DNA of 64,000 nucleotides from contig NZ_AP024828.1 in assembly GCF_019668465.1 (NCBI RefSeq), positions 4,712,001 to 4,776,000 on the forward strand. Direction: 5' to 3'. The notes under the pieces are model-generated. The model was given only the letters and a program-made list of their open reading frames with translations. It was not told the origin of the DNA and ran no database searches. The translations under genes and the position numbers were made by a program. Within the stretch, counting starts at the first letter, position 1. Every line of letters starts with the position of its first letter. Shown here one piece after another: positions 34,788 through 42,945 of the stretch. This DNA comes from Mycobacterium senriense. Lineage in GTDB: Bacteria > Actinomycetota > Actinomycetes > Mycobacteriales > Mycobacteriaceae.

Positions 34788-35864
34788 ATGCTGACCGACA
34801 AGCGGCGGACAGAGTTGTCCGATATCCTGCGCCCCGCCGCACCGCCCCGGGAAATCACTGACGTCTACACCGACGATCAGCGGGAACGGCTCCTCGACGT
34901 CGTGCGCACCGAGGGCCCATGGAAGCTGATCATCGCGCAACACTTCGCATCCGCCGACGAACTGATCGCCACCATGAGTGGTGCGTTCCCCGAGGGGTTC
35001 ACGCCGTCGCTGGACCTCTTCCTCACCCCGACGTTCCGCGGCTACCTGGCCAACTACGGCGCGGCGCTGTACCCGCAACTACATGATTGCTTCTACAACG
35101 CGCGATTCCTGGAAATGGCCAAAAGCTACTGGCGCGCCGAGTACGCCAAACCGCAGCTGATGCTGTTCAATATCAACGGGCCGTGCGCCAATCGCGATCC
35201 GGGGCACCTGGATTCGCCGAGCTTCCGCGGCGTGCGGCACGAAAACGCGCCGACCTGGCTCACCAGTGTCATGGGCAAGTCCGGGCTTTTCACGGATTAC
35301 CTGATCAAGATGGCGCAGGTAATCACCTGGTTTTCGCTGGATGGCAGCAGTGGCTTCACCTACTGGCCCAACGGGCCGCTCAAGGCGCCCAAGCGAGTCC
35401 TGCCGCCGATCAACAACCGCGGCGTTGTGGTGCAGAACGAGATGATGGTGCACCGCGGGGAGGCGAACGGCCCTCTTGACCAACAGATTCCAGCCGGCTT
35501 GTCCTTTGACACCGTGTTCACCGGTGATCCTGACGACCGCAACCACTGGCTGCTGAAGAACGGTGACGACGTGATCGCGCGCCACCACACCCAGGAACTG
35601 CGATTTCTGGTGCACTGGTCGGCCGAAGTGTTCTCGGATTTCGACGAGCTGAAGAAGAACATGGAGGGTTCCGACGACCTGACAGTGGAGCGGGCCATCG
35701 ACATGATGGTCGACGACCTCAACGCCAGCGGGATCAGGATCGACATTCCCAGTGAGCCGCTGCACGACGCGGCGTTCATCAACGCGCTTAACGCCGCTTA
35801 CGATCTGGGCGGACCCGCCGTCTATCCCGAAGAGGCGCCGATCAGCGCATTCGAGCTCGCATGA
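34788..35864 (+). CDS. Putative Fe(II)/2-oxoglutarate-type oxygenase (uncharacterised)
   Basis: 358 residues from ATG 34788, chosen because AAGGAG lies 7 bases upstream; an ATG at 34770 precedes that site. I do not recognise the family with certainty. A possible metal triad is His140 and Asp142 in GHLDSPSF with His222 in MMVHRGEANG. An aromatic and Gly-rich strand (SGFTYWPNGP) and Arg223 lie where 2-oxoglutarate enzymes bind cofactor, so HxD...H is plausible. No signal or membrane segment is seen. The gene is coupled to the next SDR by ATGA. In a catabolic operon a hydroxylase of this kind could start attack on an unactivated carbon. Confidence 0.5.
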   Translation: MLTDKRRTELSDILRPAAPPREITDVYTDDQRERLLDVVRTEGPWKLIIAQHFASADELIATMSGAFPEGFTPSLDLFLTPTFRGYLANYGAALYPQLHDCFYNARFLEMAKSYWRAEYAKPQLMLFNINGPCANRDPGHLDSPSFRGVRHENAPTWLTSVMGKSGLFTDYLIKMAQVITWFSLDGSSGFTYWPNGPLKAPKRVLPPINNRGVVVQNEMMVHRGEANGPLDQQIPAGLSFDTVFTGDPDDRNHWLLKNGDDVIARHHTQELRFLVHWSAEVFSDFDELKKNMEGSDDLTVERAIDMMVDDLNASGIRIDIPSEPLHDAAFINALNAAYDLGGPAVYPEEAPISAFELA

Positions 35865-36664
35865 TCGAAAAGTCACGCCCACTAACGCGTTTCGCGGATC
35901 GCCGGGTCATCGTCACCGGCGCCGGTTCCGGGATTGGACAGGCCACAGTGGCGCGGATCCTCGACGAGGGCGCCACAGTGGTCGCGTACGACGTCTCCGC
36001 TGACGGTCTGGCGCACACCGCCGCGGTTGCCGAAGACGCCGGCACGGGTGCGCGACTGACTACCGCCGTTCTCGATATCTCGTCGGAGGATGCCGTCGCG
36101 TCAGCGGTCAGCGCGGCCCTGGCCGAACTAGGCGGCCTCGAGGTGTTGGTCAACGCGGCGGCTATTCAGCGCTGCGCCAATACCCACGAGCACACGCTGG
36201 CCGACTGGAACGCCACCCTTGCGGTCAATCTGACGGGCACCTTCCTCATGACGCGCCAGACGCTGCCGGCACTGCTGGCTTCAAGCCGCGGCGTGGTGGT
36301 CAACTTCACCTCCACTGCAGCAACATTCGCCCACCCCTACATGGCGGCCTATGCCGCCAGCAAGGGCGGGGTGCTGTCGTTCACGCACTCGTTGGCGCTC
36401 GAATACTCCAAGCAAGGGCTGCGCGCGGTCAATATCCAGCCGGGCGGAGTCGCCACCGCACTTGCGTTGTCCACCCTGGACAAGATGCCGCAGGGATACG
36501 ACCTCGGGCTGTGGTCCAAACAGACTCCACTGCTGCACGGCAGGGACACCGAAATCCTCGGGGATCCCAGCGCGGTGGCCTCAGTGATCGCCATGGTGGC
36601 TTCCGACGATGGCGCATTCATCACGGGCACCGAAATCCGCATCGATGGCGGCGCGCACGCCTGA
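35861..36664 (+). CDS. Short-chain dehydrogenase/reductase
   Basis: 267 residues from ATG 35861, overlapping the putative oxygenase stop. The motifs are TGAGSGIG, NAAAIQ (variant of NNAG), a Ser in NFTSTAA, and YAASK. The Asp after the second strand (VAYDVSAD) suggests NAD. The coupling to the oxygenase suggests it oxidises the alcohol that enzyme makes. It has the usual C-terminal GTEIRIDGG strand, so it is complete. Confidence 0.9.
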   Translation: MIEKSRPLTRFADRRVIVTGAGSGIGQATVARILDEGATVVAYDVSADGLAHTAAVAEDAGTGARLTTAVLDISSEDAVASAVSAALAELGGLEVLVNAAAIQRCANTHEHTLADWNATLAVNLTGTFLMTRQTLPALLASSRGVVVNFTSTAATFAHPYMAAYAASKGGVLSFTHSLALEYSKQGLRAVNIQPGGVATALALSTLDKMPQGYDLGLWSKQTPLLHGRDTEILGDPSAVASVIAMVASDDGAFITGTEIRIDGGAHA

Positions 36665-36747
36665 GGACGGCTATCACTCGTGGGAAGTGTCGATTCATAC
36701 GGGCCGGCTTCCGTCGGTTGGGTCTAAGGACCGAGGGAGTAACAGCT

Positions 36748-37362
36748 GTGGCGCACACGACCGATACCCACGAACGACTGACAGAGTCGGTGCGGCGACT
36801 CATCGACGTCACCATTCGCAGCGAGACCGACGAACGAGCTGTCGCGAAGGCGTTGGATCTCGTCGACCAAGCTGTCGAGTTATTGAGTACGCGTCTTATG
36901 CCTGGGTCATTTGGTGCGCGCACCAATTCCAAAGGCGAGAACGTTGTTTGGGGCAACGTGGCCGTCGGGCTGCGTAACCCGATCGCCCCGCCGCTGGTGC
37001 TCCGGCACGACGAGGCGGGCGGCGTGCATACCGACGTGCACCTTGGGGCCGGCTACGAGGGACCGCCCGGCCATGTGCACGGTGGCATGTGCGCTCTGAT
37101 CCTGGACCATGTCCTGGGTGCGACGGCACATCGGCCGGGTAAACCGGCCTACACCGGCACCATCACCGTGCGCTATCTGCGCCCCACGCGGTTGGGCGCA
37201 CTGCGTGCCGAGGCGCGGGTGGAGCGGATCGATGGCAGCAAGACGTATGCGACCGGCCATCTCCGTAACGGCGACGGTGTCACGGTGGAGGCCGAGGGCG
37301 TATTCATCACGCCGCGAGAACACCTCGGGCTGGGTGAGCCACAACCTGGACGCAGCTCGTGA
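36748..37362 (+). CDS. PaaI-like hot-dog thioesterase
   Basis: 204 residues from GTG 36748 with GAGGGAGT upstream. The C-terminal 130 residues form a hot-dog domain with GHVHGGMCALILDH, the PaaI/4HBT signature in which an acidic residue acts on the thioester, and TITVRYLRPTRLG. The N-terminal about 60 residues (a helical segment rich in Thr, Arg and Leu) is an addition seen in some mycobacterial thioesterases. It would release CoA from a pathway intermediate or a dead-end product. It is the last gene of the rightward catabolic block. Confidence 0.88.
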   Translation: MAHTTDTHERLTESVRRLIDVTIRSETDERAVAKALDLVDQAVELLSTRLMPGSFGARTNSKGENVVWGNVAVGLRNPIAPPLVLRHDEAGGVHTDVHLGAGYEGPPGHVHGGMCALILDHVLGATAHRPGKPAYTGTITVRYLRPTRLGALRAEARVERIDGSKTYATGHLRNGDGVTVEAEGVFITPREHLGLGEPQPGRSS

Positions 37363-37410
37363 GGCGTTGCGCCCGCCTTCGAGCGACACCATCCGCTGAG
37401 GAGGCACGAA

Positions 37411-37713
37411 TCACTGTGCCGCGCCGGCTTCCTCGTCGACGACGGACAACTCTCCGTGGCGCACCGCGTCGAGGATCGACGCGCTCAGCGCCGAGCACAC
37501 CAAAAAGACACCCCGACCCCCCGGTGTGACAATCTTCTGCGCGTCGGCACGCTCGGCACACCGGGCCATCGCGTCGGCGTTCCACTGCACACTGGTCTGA
37601 TTCCAGCTGCTCTTGCGGGCCAGCACCCGCGCTCCACAGTTCCGGCACGCGACCGGCACCATGGGCATCTCGTCGAGCCGATTGTCTTCGCGCACCGACG
37701 ATTCCAGCGTCAT
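37411..37713 (-). CDS. Small hypothetical protein with CxxC, partner of the Rieske oxygenase gene
   Basis: 100 residues starting ATG 37713, sharing one base with the Rieske oxygenase stop (TGATG). The N-terminal third has VACRNCGARVLARKSSW, a CxxC that could be half of a zinc or iron-sulfur site. Further Cys residues lie at ARCAERADAQ and FLVCSALS, so four Cys are available for a metal. The rest is helical. I do not recognise a family. The tight coupling suggests it assists the oxygenase, for instance as a ferredoxin-like or assembly factor, but this is only context. Confidence 0.65.
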   Translation of the reverse strand: MTLESSVREDNRLDEMPMVPVACRNCGARVLARKSSWNQTSVQWNADAMARCAERADAQKIVTPGGRGVFLVCSALSASILDAVRHGELSVVDEEAGAAQ

Positions 37714-38837
37714 CAGGCCCGGGCCGCCATGTTTGCCTCGACCTCTTTCATCCAGGCCTCATAGGGGCGGGTGGTGTCGAGCTCGAACTCGAAGCGGTCC
37801 ACCATATCCGGCTGCACGTCGGCGGCGTCGACATAGAACTGCTGATACCAGCGGCGCAGTTGGTAAACCGGACCGTCCTCTTCGACCAGCAGCGGGTTGT
37901 CGATGCGGGCCTTGTGCCGCCAGATCTCGACGTCCTGCTCGAAGCCGAGCTTGACGTAGTCGCCGAGGGTGATCGCGGTCTGCATTGCCTGGTCGTCGGG
38001 CAACGTATCCGACTTCTTCACGATGATGCCGTATTGCAGCACAAAGGAATTCGCATCGATCGGATAGTGGCAATTGATGAGGATGGTGTTGGCGTCGCCG
38101 TGCTCGTAGTGATAGGTCAGGTCGTCGATCATGAACGAGGGGCCGTAGTAAGACGCCACCGATGTCGTCCCCAGCATTTGCGAGCCGACGCTGCCGCCCA
38201 TGTCGGGCCGGCTTCCGCCGTTCATGTATTGCGTCGCCACGTGCCCCTCGAAGATGTTCTTGAAGTGCGTGGGCAACGAGCCGTGGATGTAGAAGAAGTG
38301 CGCCATATCCACGACGTTGTCGATGATCTCGCGGCAATTGCTTCCCACAATCGTGGTGTACCAGTGCCAGTCGGTCCACTGGTCGCTGGTGGCGCCCTCG
38401 ATGCGCGGGATGGTCACCTCTGGTGGCGGCGGTTTGCGCTCCGGGTCGTTCCACACGAACAACATGCCGTCCTGCTCCAGCGTGGTCCACGCTTGGGTGC
38501 GGGCCAGTTTGGGGGCGCGCCTGCTGTAGGGCACCTGCTTGCAGCGCCCGTCACCGCCCCAGCGCCAGTCGTGGAAAGGGCAGGCGATCTCGTTGCCCTT
38601 GACCTCGCCCTGCGACAGGTCGCCGCCCATGTGCCGGCAGTACCCGTCGAGCACGTTGATGTTGCCGTCACCGCCGCGGAAGACGACGAGTTTCTGCCCG
38701 AAGGCGTTGATCGCATGGGGCTCGCCGTCACCGAAATCCCTGATCAGCCCCAGGCAGTGCCAGCCGCGCGCGAACCGCCTCGGCGCGGCCTGTGCTTCGA
38801 TGAACCGAATCTCGTCGGCCTCGGTCTGCGACGTCAT
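37713..38837 (-). CDS. KshA-like Rieske oxygenase (3-ketosteroid 9-alpha-hydroxylase type)
   Basis: 374 residues, near KshA of M. tuberculosis (386). The Rieske ligands are Cys67 and His69 (YCRHMGG) and Cys86 and His89 (CPFHDW). The mononuclear iron site has Asn174, Asp177, His180 and His185 in NVVDMAHFFYIHG, with Asp302 as probable third ligand (FEQDVEIW). All are intact. KshA with reductase KshB hydroxylates C9 of 3-ketosteroids, which with KstD opens ring B. A KstD-like gene is divergent 102 bases away, supporting that role here. KshB is not in the window. I regard it as a KshA paralogue or homologue, not the cholesterol-locus copy. Confidence 0.9.
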   Translation of the reverse strand: MTSQTEADEIRFIEAQAAPRRFARGWHCLGLIRDFGDGEPHAINAFGQKLVVFRGGDGNINVLDGYCRHMGGDLSQGEVKGNEIACPFHDWRWGGDGRCKQVPYSRRAPKLARTQAWTTLEQDGMLFVWNDPERKPPPPEVTIPRIEGATSDQWTDWHWYTTIVGSNCREIIDNVVDMAHFFYIHGSLPTHFKNIFEGHVATQYMNGGSRPDMGGSVGSQMLGTTSVASYYGPSFMIDDLTYHYEHGDANTILINCHYPIDANSFVLQYGIIVKKSDTLPDDQAMQTAITLGDYVKLGFEQDVEIWRHKARIDNPLLVEEDGPVYQLRRWYQQFYVDAADVQPDMVDRFEFELDTTRPYEAWMKEVEANMAARA

Positions 38838-38939
38838 GAGCCTGATTCAACTCCCCCGGACCGGTCCGCGGGACCCCCTTGTTCCACTCATCAGGACGGC
38901 TCTTCCTGCATCGCGGTGCCGCGGCCTACCGTTTTGGAC

Positions 38940-40652
38940 GTGACGACGCAGAGCGCGACGATTCCTGCCGGACTCCCAGTGGCCGACACCGCCGTTGACC
39001 TGCTCGTCGTCGGCTCCGGCACCGGCATGGCTGCGGCGCTGGCCGCCCACGAATTGGGGCTGTCGGTGCTGGTCGTGGAGAAGTCGTCGCACGTCGGCGG
39101 CTCGACGGCCCGGTCCGGCGGCGCGCTGTGGCTGCCGGCCAGCCCGGTGCTGACCGAGGCGAATGCGGGTGACACCGCGCAGCGCGCCGCCACTTACCTG
39201 GATTCGGTGGTCGCGGGTTCGGCACCCGCGCCGCGGTCAACGGCGTTCGTCGCGCACGTGTCGGCGACGGTGGAGATGCTGCGCCGGATGACGCCGCTGC
39301 GACTGTTCTGGGCCCGCGATTATTCCGACTACCACCCGGAGGAGCCGGGCGGCAGCGCGGCCGGGCGCACCTGTGAGTGCCGCCCCTTCGACACCTCACT
39401 GCTCGGCGAGTACCGCACCCGGCTGGAGCCGGGCCTGATGGAGGTGACGGTCCCGATGCCGACCACGGGCGCCGACTACCGGTGGATGAACCTGGTGGCC
39501 CGGATGCCGCGCAAGGGAATTCCCGTCTACGGCAAGCGCCTGGCACAGGGCATGGGCGGCCGCTTGGTGGGCCGGCGCTACGCTGCGGGCGGACAGGGCC
39601 TGATGGCCGGGCTGTTCACCGGGGTGCTGCGCGCCGGCATCCCAATCTGGACCGGCACCACGCTGGCGCGTCTCGCCGGCGACGGCGACCGCGTGACCGG
39701 CGCCGTCGTCGAGCACGGCGGGCGCGAGGTGACGATCAGCGCGCGGCGCGGCGTGGTGCTGGCCACCGGTGGCTTCGACCACCGCATGGACATGCGGTGG
39801 AAATTCCAGTCGGAATCGTTGGGCGCCAACCTGAGTCTGGGCGCCGCCGCCAACACAGGCGACGGAATCCGCGCGGGCCAGGATATCGGCGCCGACATCG
39901 ATCTGATGGATCAGGCGTGGTGGTTCCCCGCCGTCGCGCCGCTGCCCGGCAAGGCACCCGCGGTGATGCTGGCCGAGCGGTCGCTGCCGGGCTGCCTGAT
40001 CGTGGACCAGCACGGCCGCCGATTCGCGAACGAAGCCGCGGATTACATGTCGTTCGGGCAGCGGGTGCTCGAGCTGGAACGCTCCGGCAGCCCGGTCGAG
40101 GCGATGTGGATCATCTTCGATCAGCAGTACCGCAACAGCTATGTCTTTGGCGCCGAACTGTTTCCGCGGATGCGCATCCCACAGGTGTGGTATGACTCCG
40201 GCATCGCGGTGCGGGCCGACAACCTCACCGATCTGGGCGCCAGGATGGGCGTTGGAGTCTCGGAGTTCTTTGCGACGATGACCCGGTTCAACCAAAACGC
40301 CGCTGCCGGCGAGGATCCCGACTTCGGCCGCGGTAACAGCGCCTACGATCGCTACTACGGAGACCCGACCATCAAGCCGAACCCGAACTTGCGCCCGTTG
40401 GTCAACGGCCCGTTCTACGCGGTGAAGATGGTGCTGTCCGACCTGGGCACCTGCGGTGGGCTGAAGACCGACGAGCGGGCGCGGGTACTGCGCGAAAACG
40501 GAGGAGCGATCGCCGGGCTGTACGCGATCGGCAACACTGCCGCCAACGCGTTCGGCACGACGTATCCTGGCGCGGGGGCGACGATCGCGCAGGGGCTGGT
40601 GTACGGCTACATCGCGGCCCGGGACGCGGCGGATCGCCGCCACCAGAACTAG
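38940..40652 (+). CDS. KstD-like FAD dehydrogenase (3-ketosteroid delta1-dehydrogenase family)
   Basis: 570 residues from GTG 38940, close to KstD (563); longer in-frame starts would run through the divergent Rieske gene. FAD motif GSGTGMAAALAAHE (about 28-41), GGSTARSGGALW, and the C-terminal YAIGNTAANAFG and TTYPGAGATIAQG are characteristic; the Tyr in the last motif is a candidate for the C-terminal active-site Tyr of KstD enzymes. It would introduce a double bond into ring A of a 3-ketosteroid. The pairing with a KshA-like enzyme gives the two activities needed to open the B ring. Confidence 0.9.
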   Translation: MTTQSATIPAGLPVADTAVDLLVVGSGTGMAAALAAHELGLSVLVVEKSSHVGGSTARSGGALWLPASPVLTEANAGDTAQRAATYLDSVVAGSAPAPRSTAFVAHVSATVEMLRRMTPLRLFWARDYSDYHPEEPGGSAAGRTCECRPFDTSLLGEYRTRLEPGLMEVTVPMPTTGADYRWMNLVARMPRKGIPVYGKRLAQGMGGRLVGRRYAAGGQGLMAGLFTGVLRAGIPIWTGTTLARLAGDGDRVTGAVVEHGGREVTISARRGVVLATGGFDHRMDMRWKFQSESLGANLSLGAAANTGDGIRAGQDIGADIDLMDQAWWFPAVAPLPGKAPAVMLAERSLPGCLIVDQHGRRFANEAADYMSFGQRVLELERSGSPVEAMWIIFDQQYRNSYVFGAELFPRMRIPQVWYDSGIAVRADNLTDLGARMGVGVSEFFATMTRFNQNAAAGEDPDFGRGNSAYDRYYGDPTIKPNPNLRPLVNGPFYAVKMVLSDLGTCGGLKTDERARVLRENGGAIAGLYAIGNTAANAFGTTYPGAGATIAQGLVYGYIAARDAADRRHQN

Positions 40653-40655
40653 CGG

Positions 40656-42032
40656 CTAGGCCGCCTCATCGTCGTCTCCATCGCGCAGCAGCTTTTCGGG
40701 GTGATGGAAGGTGTTGATGCGCGGTTGGCCTCGGTCCAAGTGTGGGGGCGGGATCCATTCGGTATCACCGTTGGCGCGTCTTCGGGTGCTCCAGCCGCGG
40801 GGTTGCAGGAGTCGGTGGTGGGGTCCGCAGGTCAGGGTGAGGTTGTCGATGTCGGTGGTGTGGCACTTGCTGTAGTCGGTGACGTGGTGGACTTCGCAGT
40901 AGTAGCCGCCGACGTCGCAACCGGGTGCCGAACATCCAAGGTCCTTGGCGTACAAAACGATTCGTTGGCCCGGGGAGGCGAGTCGCTTGGTGTGATATAG
41001 CGCCAGCGCCTTGCCCTTGTCGAAGATCGCCAGATAGTGATGGGCGTGGCGGGCCAGGCGGATCACGTCGCTGATCGGTAATCGGGTGCCCCCACCGGTG
41101 ATGCCGTGCCCGGTGACCGCTTCCAGTTCGGTCAGTGTGGTGGTGACGATGATGGAGGCCGGCAACCCATTGTGTTTGCCGAGTTCCCCGGATGCCAAGA
41201 TCGCGCGCAGAGCGGCATTGAGGCCGTCGTGCTGGCGTTGTGCGGCCGATCGCGGGTCGCGGTCGATGGCGTCCTGGGTGGGCGCGCCGTCCACACACGG
41301 CGCCTCATCGAACGGGTTGCACATGCCGGGGGCGGCCAATTTGGCCAACACCGCCTCCAGCGAGGCACGCAATTCGGGGGTGAGCCAGCCGCGCAATTGC
41401 GACATGCCGTCAGCCTGTTGCTTGCCCAGGGTCAGCCCGCGGCGGCGGGCGCGGTCGTCGTCACTGTAGCTGCCGTCGGGGTTGAGGCAGTCCGCCAACC
41501 GATCGGCCAGTGGAGTCAACTGATCGGGCCGGTACTGGGCGGCCAGGCGGGCCAGGTGGGCCTCGGCGTGCGCGCGGGTGTCGTCATCGATCCAGCCCGG
41601 CAGCCGGTGGTAGAAGCGGCGGATCACCGCCACATGCTCTATCCCCAGTCGTCCGGCGCGCTGCGCGGCGGCCGTGGCCGCCAGCACGGGCGGTAGGGGT
41701 TCGCCGGTGAGCGCGCGCCGCTCACCCAAGTCGGCGGCCTCACGCACGCGCCTGGCGGCCTCGGCGCGGCTGGTCAACGTCCAGTCGGCGATCGCATGGG
41801 AGAGTGTGCCGCCCAATTCCGCCGGCGTGGCCTCCTGCTGAAGCTGATTGATCAGCGGATATTCCCCGGCGGACAGACGGCGCCGCGCGTGCTCGTAGCG
41901 TCGCAGTAGCGCGAGCCGCTCCCGGGAGTGCAGCATCTGGGAGTCGAGCCCGATCACGGTGTCGACCGCGTCATCCAGGGCATCGAAGGCCGCGGTGATC
42001 ACGTCCCGATCGATGAAGCCACCCGAGCTCAT
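40656..42032 (-). CDS. DUF222/HNH endonuclease-like protein (13E12 repeat family)
   Basis: 458 residues. The N-terminal DUF222 region is helical ([17 protein letters not shown] onward). A C-terminal HNH module shows [18 protein letters not shown], then [14 protein letters not shown], keeping the paired Cys and the HH...N...H residues. Mycobacteria carry many copies of this family, associated in M. tuberculosis with REP13E12 elements where prophages insert. I saw no flanking repeats or att sites here. Its biological role is uncertain. It converges on the KstD-like gene with 3 bases between stops. Confidence 0.92.
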   Translation of the reverse strand: MSSGGFIDRDVITAAFDALDDAVDTVIGLDSQMLHSRERLALLRRYEHARRRLSAGEYPLINQLQQEATPAELGGTLSHAIADWTLTSRAEAARRVREAADLGERRALTGEPLPPVLAATAAAQRAGRLGIEHVAVIRRFYHRLPGWIDDDTRAHAEAHLARLAAQYRPDQLTPLADRLADCLNPDGSYSDDDRARRRGLTLGKQQADGMSQLRGWLTPELRASLEAVLAKLAAPGMCNPFDEAPCVDGAPTQDAIDRDPRSAAQRQHDGLNAALRAILASGELGKHNGLPASIIVTTTLTELEAVTGHGITGGGTRLPISDVIRLARHAHHYLAIFDKGKALALYHTKRLASPGQRIVLYAKDLGCSAPGCDVGGYYCEVHHVTDYSKCHTTDIDNLTLTCGPHHRLLQPRGWSTRRRANGDTEWIPPPHLDRGQPRINTFHHPEKLLRDGDDDEAA

Positions 42033-42193
42033 ACCCCGAAACTATCGGAGCCCACCGACAAAAACCGTCACCCAGAGACTACTGAAAAGCAAGTGACACA
42101 AGTGATTTCGCTATGCGTTTTCGCTGTCCATAATCACTCGGGGTGGGATCCCCAGGCCGGCGCGGCACGCGAAACCGGTCGCCACCGTCAGAA

Positions 42194-42883
42194 CTAATCC
42201 GCTTCGCGCTTGGCCTGAACCTGCTTTTCGACCTCACGCCAGTAACCGGGTGTCGGGCGAGGCTTGCCGAAGCCACCCTTCGCTGCGCTCTGCAGGATGG
42301 CGTCGGCCTCGTCGATCTCCTTGATCATCTCCAGCGCGAATTCACGCTCGGCGGCGTAATACTTGGCCGCCCAGCGCAGCGCGAGCACCGAGTAGGCCCA
42401 CGCGGGTTCGGCTTCGGCCCCCTCGGCGTCCTCGACCGCCTTGCGATGCTTGGCTTCCGAAGACGCCACATGCTCCTGCAGTAACTCCTTGAGCCGACTC
42501 GGGTTACTGAGGTGCCCGAACGTAACGCGCAGCAGCACACTGTGCTTGAGCACGGGGGGGTCCACCGGTGCGTGGTTGGTCCACTCGGTGACGGCATCCA
42601 TCCCCGCCGGGGTGATCTTGTACAGCCGGCGGCTGCGGGTGCCCTCGTCGCGCTCGACACGCGAGGTCACCAGTCCCAGCGATTCCAGCTTCTTCAACTC
42701 GGTGTAGATCTGGCTATAGGACGGGCTCCAGTAGTAGAGGTCGACACTCCAGTCGATCCACTTCTTGAGGTCGTAGCCCGAGACTTCCTCTTCGTAGGAC
42801 ATCATGCCCAGCAGCGCCCAGCTGGTGGCGGCAAGCGCCGCGCTGGTCGCCTTTTGGCTGGCAGGGTCCGTTTCGGAGTCCAC
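42194..42883 (-). CDS. PadR-family transcriptional regulator
   Basis: 229 residues from GTG 42883. The N-terminal winged helix has ATSWALLGMMSYEEEVSGYDLKKW, the PadR pattern, with recognition-helix region SYSQIYTELKKLESLGLV. The C-terminal half is a long helical dimerisation arm (VASSEAKHRKAVEDAE). PadR regulators typically repress an adjacent transporter or detoxification gene in response to phenolics or drugs. Divergent at 62 bases is a luciferase-like F420 enzyme, its most likely target. I saw no clear ATGT-N-ACAT operator in the gap. Confidence 0.88.
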   Translation of the reverse strand: MDSETDPASQKATSAALAATSWALLGMMSYEEEVSGYDLKKWIDWSVDLYYWSPSYSQIYTELKKLESLGLVTSRVERDEGTRSRRLYKITPAGMDAVTEWTNHAPVDPPVLKHSVLLRVTFGHLSNPSRLKELLQEHVASSEAKHRKAVEDAEGAEAEPAWAYSVLALRWAAKYYAAEREFALEMIKEIDEADAILQSAAKGGFGKPRPTPGYWREVEKQVQAKREAD

Positions 42884-42945
42884 GTCGCCAGGTTAACAAC
42901 ACCGAGCCCTAGATTGGGGGACATGGACCGCTGGCTGGGACGCCC

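Noticed and set aside
38858..38867. Palindrome GGACCGGTCC between the KshA-like and KstD-like genes
   Set aside because: Ten G/C-rich bases arise often by chance in this genome, and it does not resemble a KstR-type site.
37860..38939. A long N-terminal extension of the KstD-like gene
   Set aside because: The extension lies antisense to the intact Rieske oxygenase; the FAD motif begins shortly after GTG 38940.
40656..42032. Possible mobile element around the HNH/DUF222 gene
   Set aside because: The gene family is linked to REP13E12 elements, but I found no flanking direct or inverted repeats and no integrase.
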